Positions 18,685 to 28,605 of a stretch of 64,000 nt of DNA are shown here, one piece after another. The stretch comes from Halobacillus litoralis (GTDB lineage Bacteria; Bacillota; Bacilli; Bacillales; Halobacillaceae): positions 3,032,001-3,096,000 of the forward strand of contig NZ_CP129016.1 of NCBI RefSeq assembly GCF_020524085.2, written 5' to 3'. The translations under genes and the position numbers were made by a program. The notes under the pieces were generated by a model that saw only the letters and a list, made by a program, of their open reading frames with translations, had not been told where the DNA came from and did not search any database. The first letter of the stretch is position 1. Each line of letters starts with the position of its first letter.

Positions 18685-19581
18685 TCACCTCTTATTCGCT
18701 CGGGGATGACTGTTCATATAAACATTTTTTAACCGATCTTTTGATACGTGTGTATAGATCTGAGTTGAAGAGAGTCGTTCATGCCCTAACAATTCTTGTA
18801 CTGAGCGCAAATCTGCTCCTTCGTTTAGCAGATGGGTAGCAAATGAATGCCTCAATTTATGGGGATGAATATCGACTGTCATTGCTGCCTTTTCCACCAT
18901 CTTTTTCAATATGAGCCTGATTCCATCAGCTGTTAGGGGCCCACCTTTAGCATTCAAAAACAATCGTTTACTCGATTCATTTTTCTTAGAAGCCAATTGT
19001 TTTCTGCCATCATTTATATATGTCTGAAGTGCTTTTGCAGCAAACTGCCCGTAAGGAACGTAACGATCTTTACTTCCTTTCCCATGAACAAGTGCTGTGT
19101 TCAATGAAAAAGGTCAGGGAGTTCCATTTTCACGCATTCACTAACACGTACACCCGTTCCATAGAGAAGTTCGATAAGAGCCTGGTTTCTCTGTCCTAAA
19201 AGGCGTATGCAAATCACTCACTGTGAAAATTTTCTCCAACTCTTCTTCATAAAAGAAGTTGGGAATAGGACTTTCCTTCTTTGGCAATACCACATTCAAA
19301 AATGGGTTTTGAACGACAATTTCTTCTCGTTCCAAGAAACGGAAATAGCTTCTCAAACTTGATATTTTTCTGGAAACTGTCCTTCTTGAGTACTGCGCTT
19401 CATATTGCTTAGATAAAAAGATTCGGATGACAGGATATTCACATTCCAGAATCGTTAATCCTTCTGATGTGAGAAAGGATTCAAATTCTTCTAAATCCCT
19501 TCCGTAGTGTTTTAATGTAAGAGGCGAAGCGTTTTTCTCAATTTGAAGGTATTCCATAAAAAGCTCTTTGTAAGACTGCAT
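18685..19581 (-). pseudogene. xerC: Tyrosine recombinase XerC (CodV), broken by two frameshifts
   Basis: XerC, with XerD, resolves chromosome dimers at dif. The N-terminal SAM-like domain (from 19581, MQSYKELFMEYLQIEKNAS) is intact to about LHTP. An extra base in the A4 run at 19198-19201 then breaks the frame. The shifted frame still encodes QALIELLYGTGVRVSECVKMELPDL. A second indel in the A5 run at 19107-19111 moves it again into NTALVHGKGSKDRYVPYG. The C-terminal part keeps HKLRHSFATHLL and LGHERLSSTQIYTH with the catalytic Tyr. Total length fits the roughly 300-residue family. Both lesions are in homopolymers. Confidence 0.92.
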
Positions 19582-20170
19582 AATTCCTTCCACCTCTCAA
19601 AGGCGTCTAAATTTTATCACAACATTCATTGACATAACAATGCATTTAATAAAAATGTAACAAAATTCTGAATTGTTTCCAACTCTAATGAATCAAGTAT
19701 TTAAAGAAATCGTACTTTAGCAGGATCAAGTGTCAAGTATGTATACTTACCAAAGCGTAATTATAGCGCCCCACATTATTGCTGTCAATCAAAAAATAGC
19801 GTCCCTTTAAAACACAACACTCATTTACATAAACTCTCCCTATTATGGAAAATTCAGTGCCGAGATAAATAGCGAATGTTGACTCGTTAATTGTAGAGGA
19901 CTAAGAAATAAGGCTTTCCCCAAGAGGGATTGTTTTCTACTATTCCCATCTAATAAGCGTAAAGTTTACTATACCAAGCTATTTTAATCCAAAGACCTGA
20001 CGAGGATGTTTAGTACCCCGCTTTTATAAGATGGATACCCGTTGTAGTTTTAAGACACTTGTTTTGAACCATTTCCTTCAGCCCTCAAACTCATTCAAAC
20101 ATCTCGAAATCGCGGCTTCCGCAATCCTGCCTTGTCCTTTAGTCATGAATAACATCAGCGTTAAATAAAA
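19582..20170. other. Gap between xerC and topA where trmFO is expected
   Basis: In B. subtilis the tRNA methyltransferase gene trmFO (gid) lies between topA and xerC. Here there are about 640 nt with no coding sequence of any length resembling it. The left half is AT-rich with no recognisable signal; the right half holds a decayed copy of the interspersed repeat (19920-20131) and the topA terminator. Confidence 0.7.
19920..20131. repeat. Decayed copy (D) of the interspersed element family
   Basis: This region aligns by eye with the core and right end of copies A, B and C: a motif resembling TTCCACTATCCCA, then ATAAGCGTAAAG, CCAAGCT and AATCCAA, and a closing AATCGCGGCTTCCGCAATCCTGCC. The structured right-hand module found in the other copies is missing or unrecognisable. 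It looks like a deleted remnant. Confidence 0.6.
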
Positions 20171-20214
20171 CCCAAAAGAAAAAGAGTCTACAACTAAAAG
20201 GATAGTCATAGACC
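20171..20214 (-). terminator. Intrinsic terminator of topA
   Basis: On the minus strand a hairpin GGTCTATGACTA...TAGTTGTAGACT (20185-20213) is followed by CTTTTTCTTTT. It lies about 20 nt after the topA stop codon. The stem has G-U and mismatched pairs but the U-rich tract is clear. Confidence 0.7.
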
Positions 20215-20232
20215 CTTGGTTTTATAACTCGA

Positions 20233-22308
20233 TCATGATTGAGGCTCTTCTTTATAGTCACATTCGGTACACTGAATCTGTGTCCCCTTCTTCGACTTCT
20301 TCTCCACAAGCAAAGATTCACATTTCGGACATGGCCTACTAATTGGCTTATCCCAGGAGATGAAGTCACAATCAGGATAGTTCTCACAACCAAAGAACTT
20401 GCGGTTTTTCTTACTCTTCCGTTCGACGACTTCTCCATCCTTACATTTCGGACAAGTGACTCCGACTTTTTTAAGAATGGGTTTTGTATTGCGGCAGTCT
20501 GGGAAATTTGAGCAGGCAAGGAACTTTCCATACCTTCCCATTTTATATACCATTTCATGCCCACACTTTTCACAGTCAATTCCTGCAGGCTCATCTTTAA
20601 TTTCAATTTCTTCCATTTCTTTTTCCGCTTTTTCTAAGCGAGGCTGAAAGCCCTCATAGAAATGACTGATGATATTCACCCAGTCCTCTTTTCCATCCTC
20701 GATCGCATCAAGGTCATCTTCCATGCCCTTCGTAAAGTCGACATCGATGATTTCCGGGAAGTACTCTCGTAGTTGTTCAAGGACGATTTCTCCAAGCTCC
20801 GTTGGTATAAAACGCTTATTATCAAGGGCAACATAACCGCGACGCTGAATGGTATCAAGGGTGGGTGCGTAAGTGGACGGCCGACCAATCCCTAGCTCCT
20901 CAAGCGTCTTTACAAGACGTGCTTCCGTGTAGCGTGGTGGAGGTTGTGTAAAGTGCTGGTTCGGTTTGATTTCTTCTGCTTTAACGGTCATCCCTTCTTC
21001 AAGATGAGGCAGAAGCTTGTCTTTCTCTTTTTTGTTATCATCCCGACCTTCGATATAAACCTTCATAAAACCTTTGAATTTCACTTCAGAACCTGTAGCT
21101 CTGAACTCCACACCTTCGTTATAAAGGTGGACCGTCATCGTATCCAACACTGCTGGAGCCATTTGGCTGGAAATGAACCTGTCCCAAATCAATTTGTATA
21201 GACGATATTGATCACGGGATAATATACTCTTCATTGCTTTTGGATCACGGTCTGCACCCGTTGGCCTAATGGCCTCGTGAGCGTCCTGGGCCCCTTCTTG
21301 CTTTTTAGTTCCTTTACTTTGTCCAAGAAACTCTTTCCCGAAATTACCTTCGATGTACTGCTTAGCATCCTCTTTGGCTGAATTCGAGAGTCTAGTGGAA
21401 TCCGTACGCATATACGTAATCAAACCAGTGGTTCCTTGCTTCCCTCCAAGGTCAATACCTTCATAAAGCTGTTGGGCAATCATCATCGTTTTCTTCGCAC
21501 GGAAATTTAATTTACGTGCTGCTTCCTGTTGTAGTGAAGAAGTGGTGAAAGGAAGAGATGGATTCCTTTTTCTCTCTCGTTTGTTTACTTTATCTACAGA
21601 GAAATCTTTCCCTTTCATCCGCTTTTGAATTTGGTCGACATCGTCCTGCGTTTTTAAATCCTTCTTCTTACCATCAACACCATAAAAAGAACCTTCGAAT
21701 GTCTCTTTATCTTTTAAGAAATCTCCTTCAATCGTCCAATATTCTTCTGGCTGGAATTTTTTTATCTCATTTTCACGATCAATAATGATTTTAACAGCCA
21801 CTGATTGAACACGGCCTGCACTTAAGCCTTTTTTAACTTTTTTCCAAAGAATTGGGCTAATGTTATATCCCACAAGGCGGTCAAGAATCCGGCGAGCCTG
21901 TTGGGCATCAACCAGGTCTGAATCGATCGATCTCGGTTGTTTAAATGAATCTTTAATGGCTTCCTTAGTGATTTCATTGAAAACAACTCTACAATCTGAT
22001 GTATCGTCAATTTCCAAGCTGTGGGCTAAATGCCAGGCAATTGCTTCCCCTTCGCGGTCGGGGTCGGCAGCAAGATAAACTTTTTTTGCTTTTTTGGCTG
22101 CTGTCTTTAGTTCTTTTAAAACAGGACCTTTTCCCCTGATGGTTATATACTTAGGGCTGAATTCATTCTCTACATCCACGCCCATTTGACTTTTAGGCAA
22201 GTCACGCACATGACCAAGAGATGCTTTCACTTTATATTTCTTTCCAAGGTACCGTTCAATTGTTTTTGCTTTCGCTGGTGATTCTACTATTACCAGATAA
22301 TCTGCCAT
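20233..22308 (-). CDS. topA: DNA topoisomerase I
   Basis: This type IA topoisomerase relaxes negative supercoils. The 691-residue protein (same as B. subtilis) has the Toprim domain ([20 protein letters not shown], then [17 protein letters not shown]). It has the active-site region [14 protein letters not shown] with catalytic Tyr at about residue 300. Three C-terminal zinc-ribbon modules follow ([45 protein letters not shown]). The ATG at 22308 has GGAGGAAC upstream. It has its own terminator and is followed by a gap instead of trmFO. Confidence 0.98.
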   Translation of the reverse strand: MADYLVIVESPAKAKTIERYLGKKYKVKASLGHVRDLPKSQMGVDVENEFSPKYITIRGKGPVLKELKTAAKKAKKVYLAADPDREGEAIAWHLAHSLEIDDTSDCRVVFNEITKEAIKDSFKQPRSIDSDLVDAQQARRILDRLVGYNISPILWKKVKKGLSAGRVQSVAVKIIIDRENEIKKFQPEEYWTIEGDFLKDKETFEGSFYGVDGKKKDLKTQDDVDQIQKRMKGKDFSVDKVNKRERKRNPSLPFTTSSLQQEAARKLNFRAKKTMMIAQQLYEGIDLGGKQGTTGLITYMRTDSTRLSNSAKEDAKQYIEGNFGKEFLGQSKGTKKQEGAQDAHEAIRPTGADRDPKAMKSILSRDQYRLYKLIWDRFISSQMAPAVLDTMTVHLYNEGVEFRATGSEVKFKGFMKVYIEGRDDNKKEKDKLLPHLEEGMTVKAEEIKPNQHFTQPPPRYTEARLVKTLEELGIGRPSTYAPTLDTIQRRGYVALDNKRFIPTELGEIVLEQLREYFPEIIDVDFTKGMEDDLDAIEDGKEDWVNIISHFYEGFQPRLEKAEKEMEEIEIKDEPAGIDCEKCGHEMVYKMGRYGKFLACSNFPDCRNTKPILKKVGVTCPKCKDGEVVERKSKKNRKFFGCENYPDCDFISWDKPISRPCPKCESLLVEKKSKKGTQIQCTECDYKEEPQS

Positions 22309-22612
22309 ATATGTTCCTCCCATAGAGGTGTTTTCTCTTTATGTTTCATACACTCTTTTTATATTCTCGTTTTTAATTTACCTTTTGCTGTTTAACTTTA
22401 TCTAATGAAAAGGAAGCTTAACCTGTCCTATATCCAAAGAGAAAAAGTCGCTCTAACATCGTTTTTTTTCATGTAATTGGTTGAGTTTGCTTTTTATAAA
22501 ATAAATCTTCCCTATTATTAAATACAATGAAACCGTTTGTCAAACATATATTTTTCAAAAAAGTCTCAAATTGGTCCAATCTCACCCTTGAATGTAACAC
22601 CTTTGTAACGGA

Positions 22613-23494
22613 TTATTCAAATTTTTCTAACCAATCTTCCAAAATGTCATGATACGTATGAACTAATTTTGCGCCTTCATTAATCATTTTATGACAACCT
22701 TCACTCGTTATCCTACCTGCAGGTCCCGGTAGTGCGTAAACATCTTTGCCTTGTTCTAAAGCTTGATCCACAGTAATTAATGTTCCGCTTTTCAGTCGTG
22801 CTTCGATGACAAAGGTACTGGGGGTCAATCCCGCGATCAGTCGGTTACGCTCAGGGAAATGATATTTTTTCGGTGCACAGTCTGGAGGATATTCACTTAC
22901 GACCAAATGTTCTTGAGCCAAAGTATTATATAAAATAGGGTTGTTCTTAGGATAAATATGCTGAAATCCCGAACCGAGAACGGCAATTGTTTTTCCATTA
23001 TATTCAGTTGCTAACTTGTGAGCAAGCTGATCGATTCCCTGAGCCATACCACTCACAATAGTAAACCCGGACTGGATAAGTGGGACAAGGACTGATTTCA
23101 TAGCCGGAAATGCATAAGGAGAAGGCTTACGAGTGCCGACCACACTGATGGAAAGCGGTGTATGCAATAAAGATACATCCCCTTTCGTGTAAAGGACATA
23201 AGGAGGGTCTGGAATCGTTTTTAAATACAAGGGGTATGTGTGATCGAACACGGTTACAATTGTATATTTTTGGTCATATATGTCGAGTTTCTTCATTATA
23301 TTAGGGTCCGTTATATGTCGTAGGATGGATTGAGCTCTTAAAAGGGGAATAGATAGGTCTTTGGATAACTGTGCAGGGGGATTTGAAAAGGGGTAAAGTA
23401 AAGAAGCATCGACCTGCAGTAATTTTCTAAGGAGAGGTCTCGTCATATGAGGAGAATCGTGAAGGAGGAGTAAGCGTGTTCTACAGTCTTTCAT
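22613..23494 (-). CDS. dprA: DNA processing protein DprA (Smf)
   Basis: DprA binds incoming single-stranded DNA during transformation and loads RecA. The Rossmann-like core is clear: SVVGTRKPSPYAFPAM, SGMAQGIDQLAHKLA, IAVLGSGFQHIYPKNN, and FPERNRLIAGLTPSTFVIEA with DVYALPGPAG. The length (293 residues from ATG 23494, RBS AGGTG) matches B. subtilis. A short N-terminal helical domain precedes it. It lies between sucD and topA as expected. Confidence 0.95.
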   Translation of the reverse strand: MKDCRTRLLLLHDSPHMTRPLLRKLLQVDASLLYPFSNPPAQLSKDLSIPLLRAQSILRHITDPNIMKKLDIYDQKYTIVTVFDHTYPLYLKTIPDPPYVLYTKGDVSLLHTPLSISVVGTRKPSPYAFPAMKSVLVPLIQSGFTIVSGMAQGIDQLAHKLATEYNGKTIAVLGSGFQHIYPKNNPILYNTLAQEHLVVSEYPPDCAPKKYHFPERNRLIAGLTPSTFVIEARLKSGTLITVDQALEQGKDVYALPGPAGRITSEGCHKMINEGAKLVHTYHDILEDWLEKFE

Positions 23495-23561
23495 CAGGCA
23501 CCTCATTTACATAGTTTAGAGGCCGTACCTGTTCAACGATACGGCCTCTTTCTTCATTTAT

Positions 23562-24464
23562 TTAGTGTGTTTTACATTTTTCAAATAGATCCTGGTCTCT
23601 CAGGACTTGAATCAATGTTTCACCCATAACTGAAGGTGTTTCAGCCACTTGAATTCCACATTCATTCATGACACGAATTTTTTCATCAGCGGTCCCTTTA
23701 CCACCAGAAATAATCGCACCAGCATGACCCATACGTTTTCATGGAGGAGCTGTACGGCCGCCAATAAAGCCTACAACCGGTTTGCTCATATTCGCTTTCA
23801 CCCATTCAGCTGCTTCCTCCTCGGCTGTTCCGCCGATTTCACCAATCATGATGACAGCTTCTGTATCAGGATCTTCATTGAAAGCTTTCAATACGTCTAT
23901 GAAATCGGTCCCATTCACAGGATCTCCACCAATGCCGACCGCTGTGGATTGACCGATTCCAGCTTCAGATAGCTGATGAACGGCTTCGTATGTTAGCGTA
24001 CCAGAACGAGAAACAACGCCGACATGACCTTTTTTATGGATGTAGCCAGGCATGATGCCGATTTTACACTCATCAGGTGTAATGACTCCAGGACAGTTAG
24101 GCCCAACGAGGCGTGTTTTCTTTCCTTCCATATAACGTTTTACTTTGATCATATCCAATACAGGGATATGTTCTGTAATGCAAATGGCAAGATCCATTTC
24201 TGCATCTGTCGCTTCCATTATAGCATCCGCTGCAAACGGTGCAGGGACATAAATGACGGAAGCATTCGCTCCTGTTTTTTCTACAGCTTCCGCAACTGTA
24301 TTAAATACAGGAATTCCCTCAACTTCGGTGCCGCCTTTACCAGGTGTGACACCGCCCACGATTTGTGTCCCATACTCAACCATCTGTTTTGTATGGAAAA
24401 GTGCTGTGGAGCCTGTAATACCTTGAACAATGACTTTTGTGTTCTTATCAATATATACACTCAT
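23562..24464 (-). pseudogene. sucD: Succinyl-CoA synthetase alpha subunit SucD with an in-frame TGA
   Basis: SucD, with SucC, converts succinyl-CoA to succinate with substrate-level phosphorylation. The frame runs normally through the CoA-binding domain ([15 protein letters not shown]), PNCPGVI and the catalytic His region ([13 protein letters not shown]). It then hits TGA at 23741-23739 in the ligase motif [22 protein letters not shown]. The frame continues without a shift to TAA at 23562, giving exactly 300 codons as in other SucD. The family has Gly (GGA) at the stop, so one G-to-T change explains it. A base-call error is possible. Confidence 0.93.
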
Positions 24465-24481
24465 CTGATTCCCCGCCTTTC

Positions 24482-25642
24482 TTACTTGACTAGTTCAACG
24501 ATTTTTTGTGCGCCTTCTGCCATAGAATCTGCAGAAGTGATGTTCAAGCCTGATTCATCAAGAATTTTCTTCCCAGCATCTACGTTCGTACCTTCTAAAC
24601 GAACAACGAGCGGCAATGTGAGTCCGATTTGTTTCGTTGCTTCGACCACACCTTCAGCGATAACATCACACTTCATAATGCCACCGAAAATGTTAACGAA
24701 GATTCCTTTGACATTTTCATCAGAAAGGATGATCTTGAAAGCTTCGGTTACTTTTTCAGTTGTAGCGCCGCCTCCGACATCCAGGAAGTTAGCAGGATCT
24801 CCATTATAGTGTTTGATTGTGTCCATCGTAGCCATCGCAAGACCTGCACCATTGACCATACAGCCGATGTTACCATCGAGTGCGATGTAACTAAGATCAT
24901 ATTTAGATGCTTCTACTTCTTTAGGATCTTCTTCTTCAAGATCACGAAGTTCAGCAATATCTTTTTGACGGAAAAGGGCGTTATCGTCAAAGTTCAACTT
25001 GGAGTCAAGCGCCAGTACGTCCCCATCACCTGTTGTAACGAGTGGATTGATTTCTGCAACAGAGCAATCCTTTTGTACAAAAACTTCATAAAGGCCAAGC
25101 ATAAACTTAACCGCTTTTCCTAAAGATTCTTTCGGAATATTAATATTGAATGCAAGTCGACGCGCCTGGAATGGTGTGAGACCTGTTACAGGATCGATGA
25201 CTTCTTTGAAGATTTTTTCAGGAGTCTTTTCTGCGACTTCCTCAATCTCAGTTCCACCTTCTTCAGATGCCATCATCGTCACACGGCTTGTCGCGCGATC
25301 GAGAACAAGACCGACATAGTATTCGCTCTTAATATCGCAACCTTCTTCGATAAGTAAGCGCTTTACTTCTTTGCCTTCTGGTCCAGTCTGATGGGTTACA
25401 AGAGTTTTTCCTAGTATTTCGTCAGCGTATGTACGCACCTCGTCAAGATTTTTAGCAATTTTGACTCCGCCGGCTTTCCCGCGGCCACCTGCGTGGATCT
25501 GCGCTTTGACAACTGTGACATCGCTACCTAATTTCTTCGCTGCTTCGACAGCTTCATCTACGGTATATGCGACGTGTCCATTTGGCACAGATACGCCAAA
25601 ATCACGCATGATTTCTTTTCCTTGATACTCGTGAATGTTCAT
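24482..25642 (-). CDS. sucC: Succinyl-CoA synthetase beta subunit SucC
   Basis: This 386-residue ATP-grasp subunit has [35 protein letters not shown] and [16 protein letters not shown]. The C-terminal ligase domain has [16 protein letters not shown] and [17 protein letters not shown]. It binds ATP/ADP and succinate in the TCA cycle. It is intact and is the first gene of sucCD, with 17 nt to sucD. Its upstream region carries a SigA-type promoter. Confidence 0.97.
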   Translation of the reverse strand: MNIHEYQGKEIMRDFGVSVPNGHVAYTVDEAVEAAKKLGSDVTVVKAQIHAGGRGKAGGVKIAKNLDEVRTYADEILGKTLVTHQTGPEGKEVKRLLIEEGCDIKSEYYVGLVLDRATSRVTMMASEEGGTEIEEVAEKTPEKIFKEVIDPVTGLTPFQARRLAFNINIPKESLGKAVKFMLGLYEVFVQKDCSVAEINPLVTTGDGDVLALDSKLNFDDNALFRQKDIAELRDLEEEDPKEVEASKYDLSYIALDGNIGCMVNGAGLAMATMDTIKHYNGDPANFLDVGGGATTEKVTEAFKIILSDENVKGIFVNIFGGIMKCDVIAEGVVEATKQIGLTLPLVVRLEGTNVDAGKKILDESGLNITSADSMAEGAQKIVELVK

Positions 25643-25676
25643 GTTTCATCCTCCCATCAAATTTCACTGCATGTAC

Positions 25677-25706
25677 ATTGTATAAAAAAACGCTATCAAT
25701 TGTCCA
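25677..25706 (-). promoter_or_regulatory. Candidate SigA promoter of sucCD
   Basis: On the minus strand TGGACA (25701-25706) and TACAAT (25677-25682) are 18 nt apart, about 35 nt upstream of the sucC ATG. Each hexamer is one base from consensus. The short leader leaves little room for other regulation; I see no clear cre site here. Confidence 0.6.
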
Positions 25707-25832
25707 TACTAAGCTAGATATCTGTCGAAAAATTCACTAGATTAACAGGTATAATATTATGTAAACTAGTTTTGTAGTGTCTTGTTTCCTCTATTCCATT
25801 CCTTCACAAACTCTCCCGATTTCCGGTGCCTG

Positions 25833-26453
25833 GTTGATACTCAGGGGTGGCTGGGAAGCTACTCATCTAGCTCCATCGCCCGGACACTCGCGTCATAAGC
25901 CGAGCAGCAACGGAATAAAAAAACACATTCCTTTGCTGCTCGGCTTATGCCAGTCGTGTCTATCCGGGCGTTTCCGCATTTGAACACTTTCCTGTGGGGT
26001 GCGCCGAGCTTCCTCGCACTGCGTCCTGCGTGGATCCCGCCTATCTCCTTCTCCCACGGGAGTCTCGTACCTTCCCAACCACCCATTCGATGTAAGAGAG
26101 AAACGAACCCCTCTACCGCGAAGGTTTGTATTCCACGATCACTACAACTTATGTGTAAAGCGCACGACATCAAGATTTTAGGCTTTAAATGCTAGCTATG
26201 AATACAATTACTTAACCACTTTCCTTAAGTGTGGATACTGATTATCCCAATAATGATCCGAGAACCTTTTATGGCAAAGGGCGGAGGGGAATGACGAGAC
26301 TCCTGCGGGAATAGAGTGCTTGGTGAGACCCCGCAAGGCGTTAGCCTGAGGAGGCTCACCGCGCTCCCGCGGAAAGCGAGTTATTCACCGTAGCCCCAAT
26401 CCACTCAACAAAAGCTTCGAAATCGAGCCTTCCACTATCCTGCTATATTCTTC
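25833..26453. repeat. Interspersed element copy A, two inverted modules, interrupted
   Basis: The element has a left module (about 25842-26084) starting CAGGGGTGGCTGGGAAGC and ending GTACCTTCCCAACCACCC. A core (GAGAAACGAACCCCTCTACC at 26098-26117) and a right module (about 26276-26397) follow, ending ATCCTGC near 26453. The right module folds as an outer stem closing on a branched interior. It has helix GGTGAG/CTCACC (26322-26327 with 26355-26360) capped by AGGC-GTTA-GCCT (26336-26347). The left module, read on the minus strand, is a homologous unit but carries a roughly 120-nt insertion near its outer end. Confidence 0.85.
25877..25970. repeat. Small palindromic element nested inside repeat copy A
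   Basis: A 23-nt arm at 25894-25916 (CATAAGCCGAGCAGCAA then CGGAAT) is complementary to 25927-25949 with one mismatch and a 10-nt loop. Outside it CGCCCGG (25877) pairs with CCGGGCG (ending 25970), with a looser middle. It splits the left module of copy A at the point corresponding to GGGAAGC-ACTC/CTTTCCTGTGGGG in copy B. Its size and shape suggest a miniature mobile or extragenic palindromic element. Confidence 0.75.
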
Positions 26454-26461
26454 AAGGAAAA

Positions 26462-26731
26462 TTATTTCTTATCTTGCTGGTCAACGTTGTAAATGAAGGC
26501 GAAAACTTCAGCGACGACTTGGTAAAGATCTTCCGGGATTTGTTCGTTGATGTTCAACTCTGATAGCAATTCGACGAGCGTGGCGTCTTCTTGTACGGGT
26601 ATTTGGTGCTCCTCTGCGGCTTTTAGGATATTTTCAGCTATGATGCCCTTCCCTTTGGCCACTACCTCAGGAGCAGCCGCTTTTTCGGATTGATAGGTCA
26701 ATGCAATGGCTTCTTTTCTTTTTTCATTCAT
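26462..26731 (-). CDS. ylqH: YlqH, FlhB-like cytoplasmic domain protein
   Basis: This 89-residue protein resembles the cytoplasmic C-terminal domain of FlhB/YscU export proteins without the membrane part: EAIALTYQSEKAAAPEVVAKGKG, then IPVQEDATLVELLSELNINEQIPEDLYQVVAEVFAFIY. It lacks the NPTH autocleavage motif. The B. subtilis orthologue sits in the same rnhB-ylqG-ylqH order. The start overlaps the end of ylqG by 4 nt. A role in flagellar export is inferred from the fold only. Confidence 0.9.
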   Translation of the reverse strand: MNEKRKEAIALTYQSEKAAAPEVVAKGKGIIAENILKAAEEHQIPVQEDATLVELLSELNINEQIPEDLYQVVAEVFAFIYNVDQQDKK

Positions 26732-28587
26732 ATTCTGATATCCAGCCCTTCTTCCACCGCCATTTGGTTGTTAGCACTAGAGGTTTTTGAAACTACACTC
26801 GTGACGCGTGCCTTTATAGAGTTCAGTTTATATCCGACGTTTTCCAAACCCTCTTCTAACTTCTTCTGATACGGCTGAAAAAGCTTTTCAAGTTCTGGGT
26901 TTTCATTATATACGACGATAGATACACGGCGTTCAACAATATTTAAGTCTATGATGGTTTCCTCAAGCTGAGAAAGGTGTAAGTAGAACATCACATGACA
27001 ATAGTCAGAATCAATCTGCCCATCGTCATTTTTCCGCCCTTCCATGTTCATATGTACATCCTTTAGAGCCCCAATGAAATCACCCGGGAATTGAAGCGCT
27101 ATTTGTAAGGTTTCGGAATTATCCGAGTAGGAAGCGAGTTGAGTGCCATTTATTAAGTTTATCAGCCGATTTGCCGTCTCTGCTTTCACCTCTGAACCTT
27201 CAGTTAAACCCTTTAACAGCAACGATTTTAATGAGTTTTCTGTCTGGGCGGATGCATCTGTCAGTTTGGAGGAGCTTGAAAGAAGATCATGCTCGTCATT
27301 GAATCCTAGCTCATTCATCATTGTTCTCATGTGGAGCCACATTCTATCTTTGTCAGACAGCTGTATGTTTTGGCTTAATGACTGCAGCAAATGAACGAGG
27401 AGCTTTTGTTGTACATGAGGAAGTTGTTTTCCTAACAAATCTTGAATATCAGAATGATAAGACTTGAATTCAGCTTTTGTAAAAGGGTATGTATCTCTCT
27501 TCTCATTACCTAATAGAGTGACGGCTTTTTCAATAAAAAGCTTTGTGGATTCCTGAAAATACGGGGTTAAACGTTCCAATATCTTTTGGTTCACTACTTT
27601 TTTGAAAGTCTCCGTCCATTGTTTACGTGTTTGTTCAGACAATGTTGAAAAATCAGGATTTGAAGGTTGTTGAGTCCAGAGCGACAGCAGTCTTTCCGAC
27701 GTATGAGCCCATTGTTTGATCGTTTGATTTTCTGATGGGGATATTGGAAGTTGATTTTGTAACAGCTCTTGTAAAGAAGCAGCTACTTGTTCTTTAGTGA
27801 ATGGTAATCTTTCCATACTGGGATTTAGACGAGACCAATTTTGCTTGAACGATGAATAGGTATCCTTGGTATCTATGATTCCGGATTTCTTAAATAGCTC
27901 AAAAGTAGTGCTCGATCCATTCGCTAAGTCGGATTTTATTTTTTTTAGAATCATACCTTCAGCGTTTTGATTTTGTTCTGCACGCAATGTCTGGACCATA
28001 GATTTAATTTTTTCATCGGAAGCAGAAAGTGATTTTTCTCCCAATTGCTGCGTAACATCTGATAAAACTTGAGAATATTCGGCTGTGTATTTAGCAGATA
28101 GCGCAGAATACACAGAAGGTTGAATGGGCATTTTCCTGCTAATCATATGTAGCAATATATCACGTGAAACTCGTTGATTGGCCGAAGACTGAACCAACTT
28201 GAACACTCGGGCTAAATCTTTTTTATCTAATGGCACTTTCAAGTCAACGATCGCTTTCATCAGTGAGAGGTTGTCTTTGTTCTCTTGTACTCCTATTTGC
28301 TTTAAAAGCGATGATAGACCCAATGGTCCCGAACGCTCTTCAGAAACCGTTATGGGCCGTAATACGAGATCAGGTTCTACCTGTTCTACTTGAAATAAGT
28401 AGGAGGAACCTTTGACCAACGGTTGATTCACCTTAGCTTCCACACTTTTCATGCCCATGCTCACCACAAATTTGTTGTATTGTAGGGACTGTATGACTTT
28501 CCCTTTTATCAGTTGGCCTGATTTCGGTTTAACAGGCAGGGCTGAATGTGTAGACAAGCGAGTAAGACTATTGATCAAATGGTTCAT
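26728..28587 (-). CDS. ylqG: YlqG-like protein, possible hook-length-control relative
   Basis: This is a 619-residue hydrophilic protein. It is conserved in its N-terminal segment (LIKGKVIQSLQYNKFVVSMG) and in a C-terminal part (about residues 495-600) that has the FliK-like flavour: IALQFPGDFIGALKDVHMNMEGR and FYLHLSQLEETIIDLNIVERRVSIVVYNE. The middle is Gln/Ser/Leu-rich. It is paired with the FlhB-like ylqH, as FliK is functionally paired with FlhB. The function is unproven; I identify it mainly by its fixed place between rnhB and ylqH. Confidence 0.8.
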   Translation of the reverse strand: MNHLINSLTRLSTHSALPVKPKSGQLIKGKVIQSLQYNKFVVSMGMKSVEAKVNQPLVKGSSYLFQVEQVEPDLVLRPITVSEERSGPLGLSSLLKQIGVQENKDNLSLMKAIVDLKVPLDKKDLARVFKLVQSSANQRVSRDILLHMISRKMPIQPSVYSALSAKYTAEYSQVLSDVTQQLGEKSLSASDEKIKSMVQTLRAEQNQNAEGMILKKIKSDLANGSSTTFELFKKSGIIDTKDTYSSFKQNWSRLNPSMERLPFTKEQVAASLQELLQNQLPISPSENQTIKQWAHTSERLLSLWTQQPSNPDFSTLSEQTRKQWTETFKKVVNQKILERLTPYFQESTKLFIEKAVTLLGNEKRDTYPFTKAEFKSYHSDIQDLLGKQLPHVQQKLLVHLLQSLSQNIQLSDKDRMWLHMRTMMNELGFNDEHDLLSSSSKLTDASAQTENSLKSLLLKGLTEGSEVKAETANRLINLINGTQLASYSDNSETLQIALQFPGDFIGALKDVHMNMEGRKNDDGQIDSDYCHVMFYLHLSQLEETIIDLNIVERRVSIVVYNENPELEKLFQPYQKKLEEGLENVGYKLNSIKARVTSVVSKTSSANNQMAVEEGLDIRI

Positions 28588-28605
28588 CTCTAATCCATCC
28601 CTTTC

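Noticed and set aside
23739..23741. TGA in sucD as a selenocysteine codon
   Set aside because: No SECIS-like hairpin is evident directly downstream, SucD is not a selenoprotein, and family members have glycine at this place.
24024..24809. 261-codon plus-strand open frame across the start of sucD and end of sucC
   Set aside because: It is antisense to two well-supported genes, is Cys/His/Phe-rich, and has no family resemblance or ribosome binding site.
25859..26195. Several overlapping open frames in repeat copy A on both strands
   Set aside because: They follow the GC-rich inverted modules, lack start signals, and similar shadows occur in copy B. They are products of the repeat, not genes.
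25842..26453. CRISPR array or rRNA fragment in the repeat-rich gap
   Set aside because: No regularly spaced short direct repeats with unique spacers, and no match to conserved rRNA sequences.
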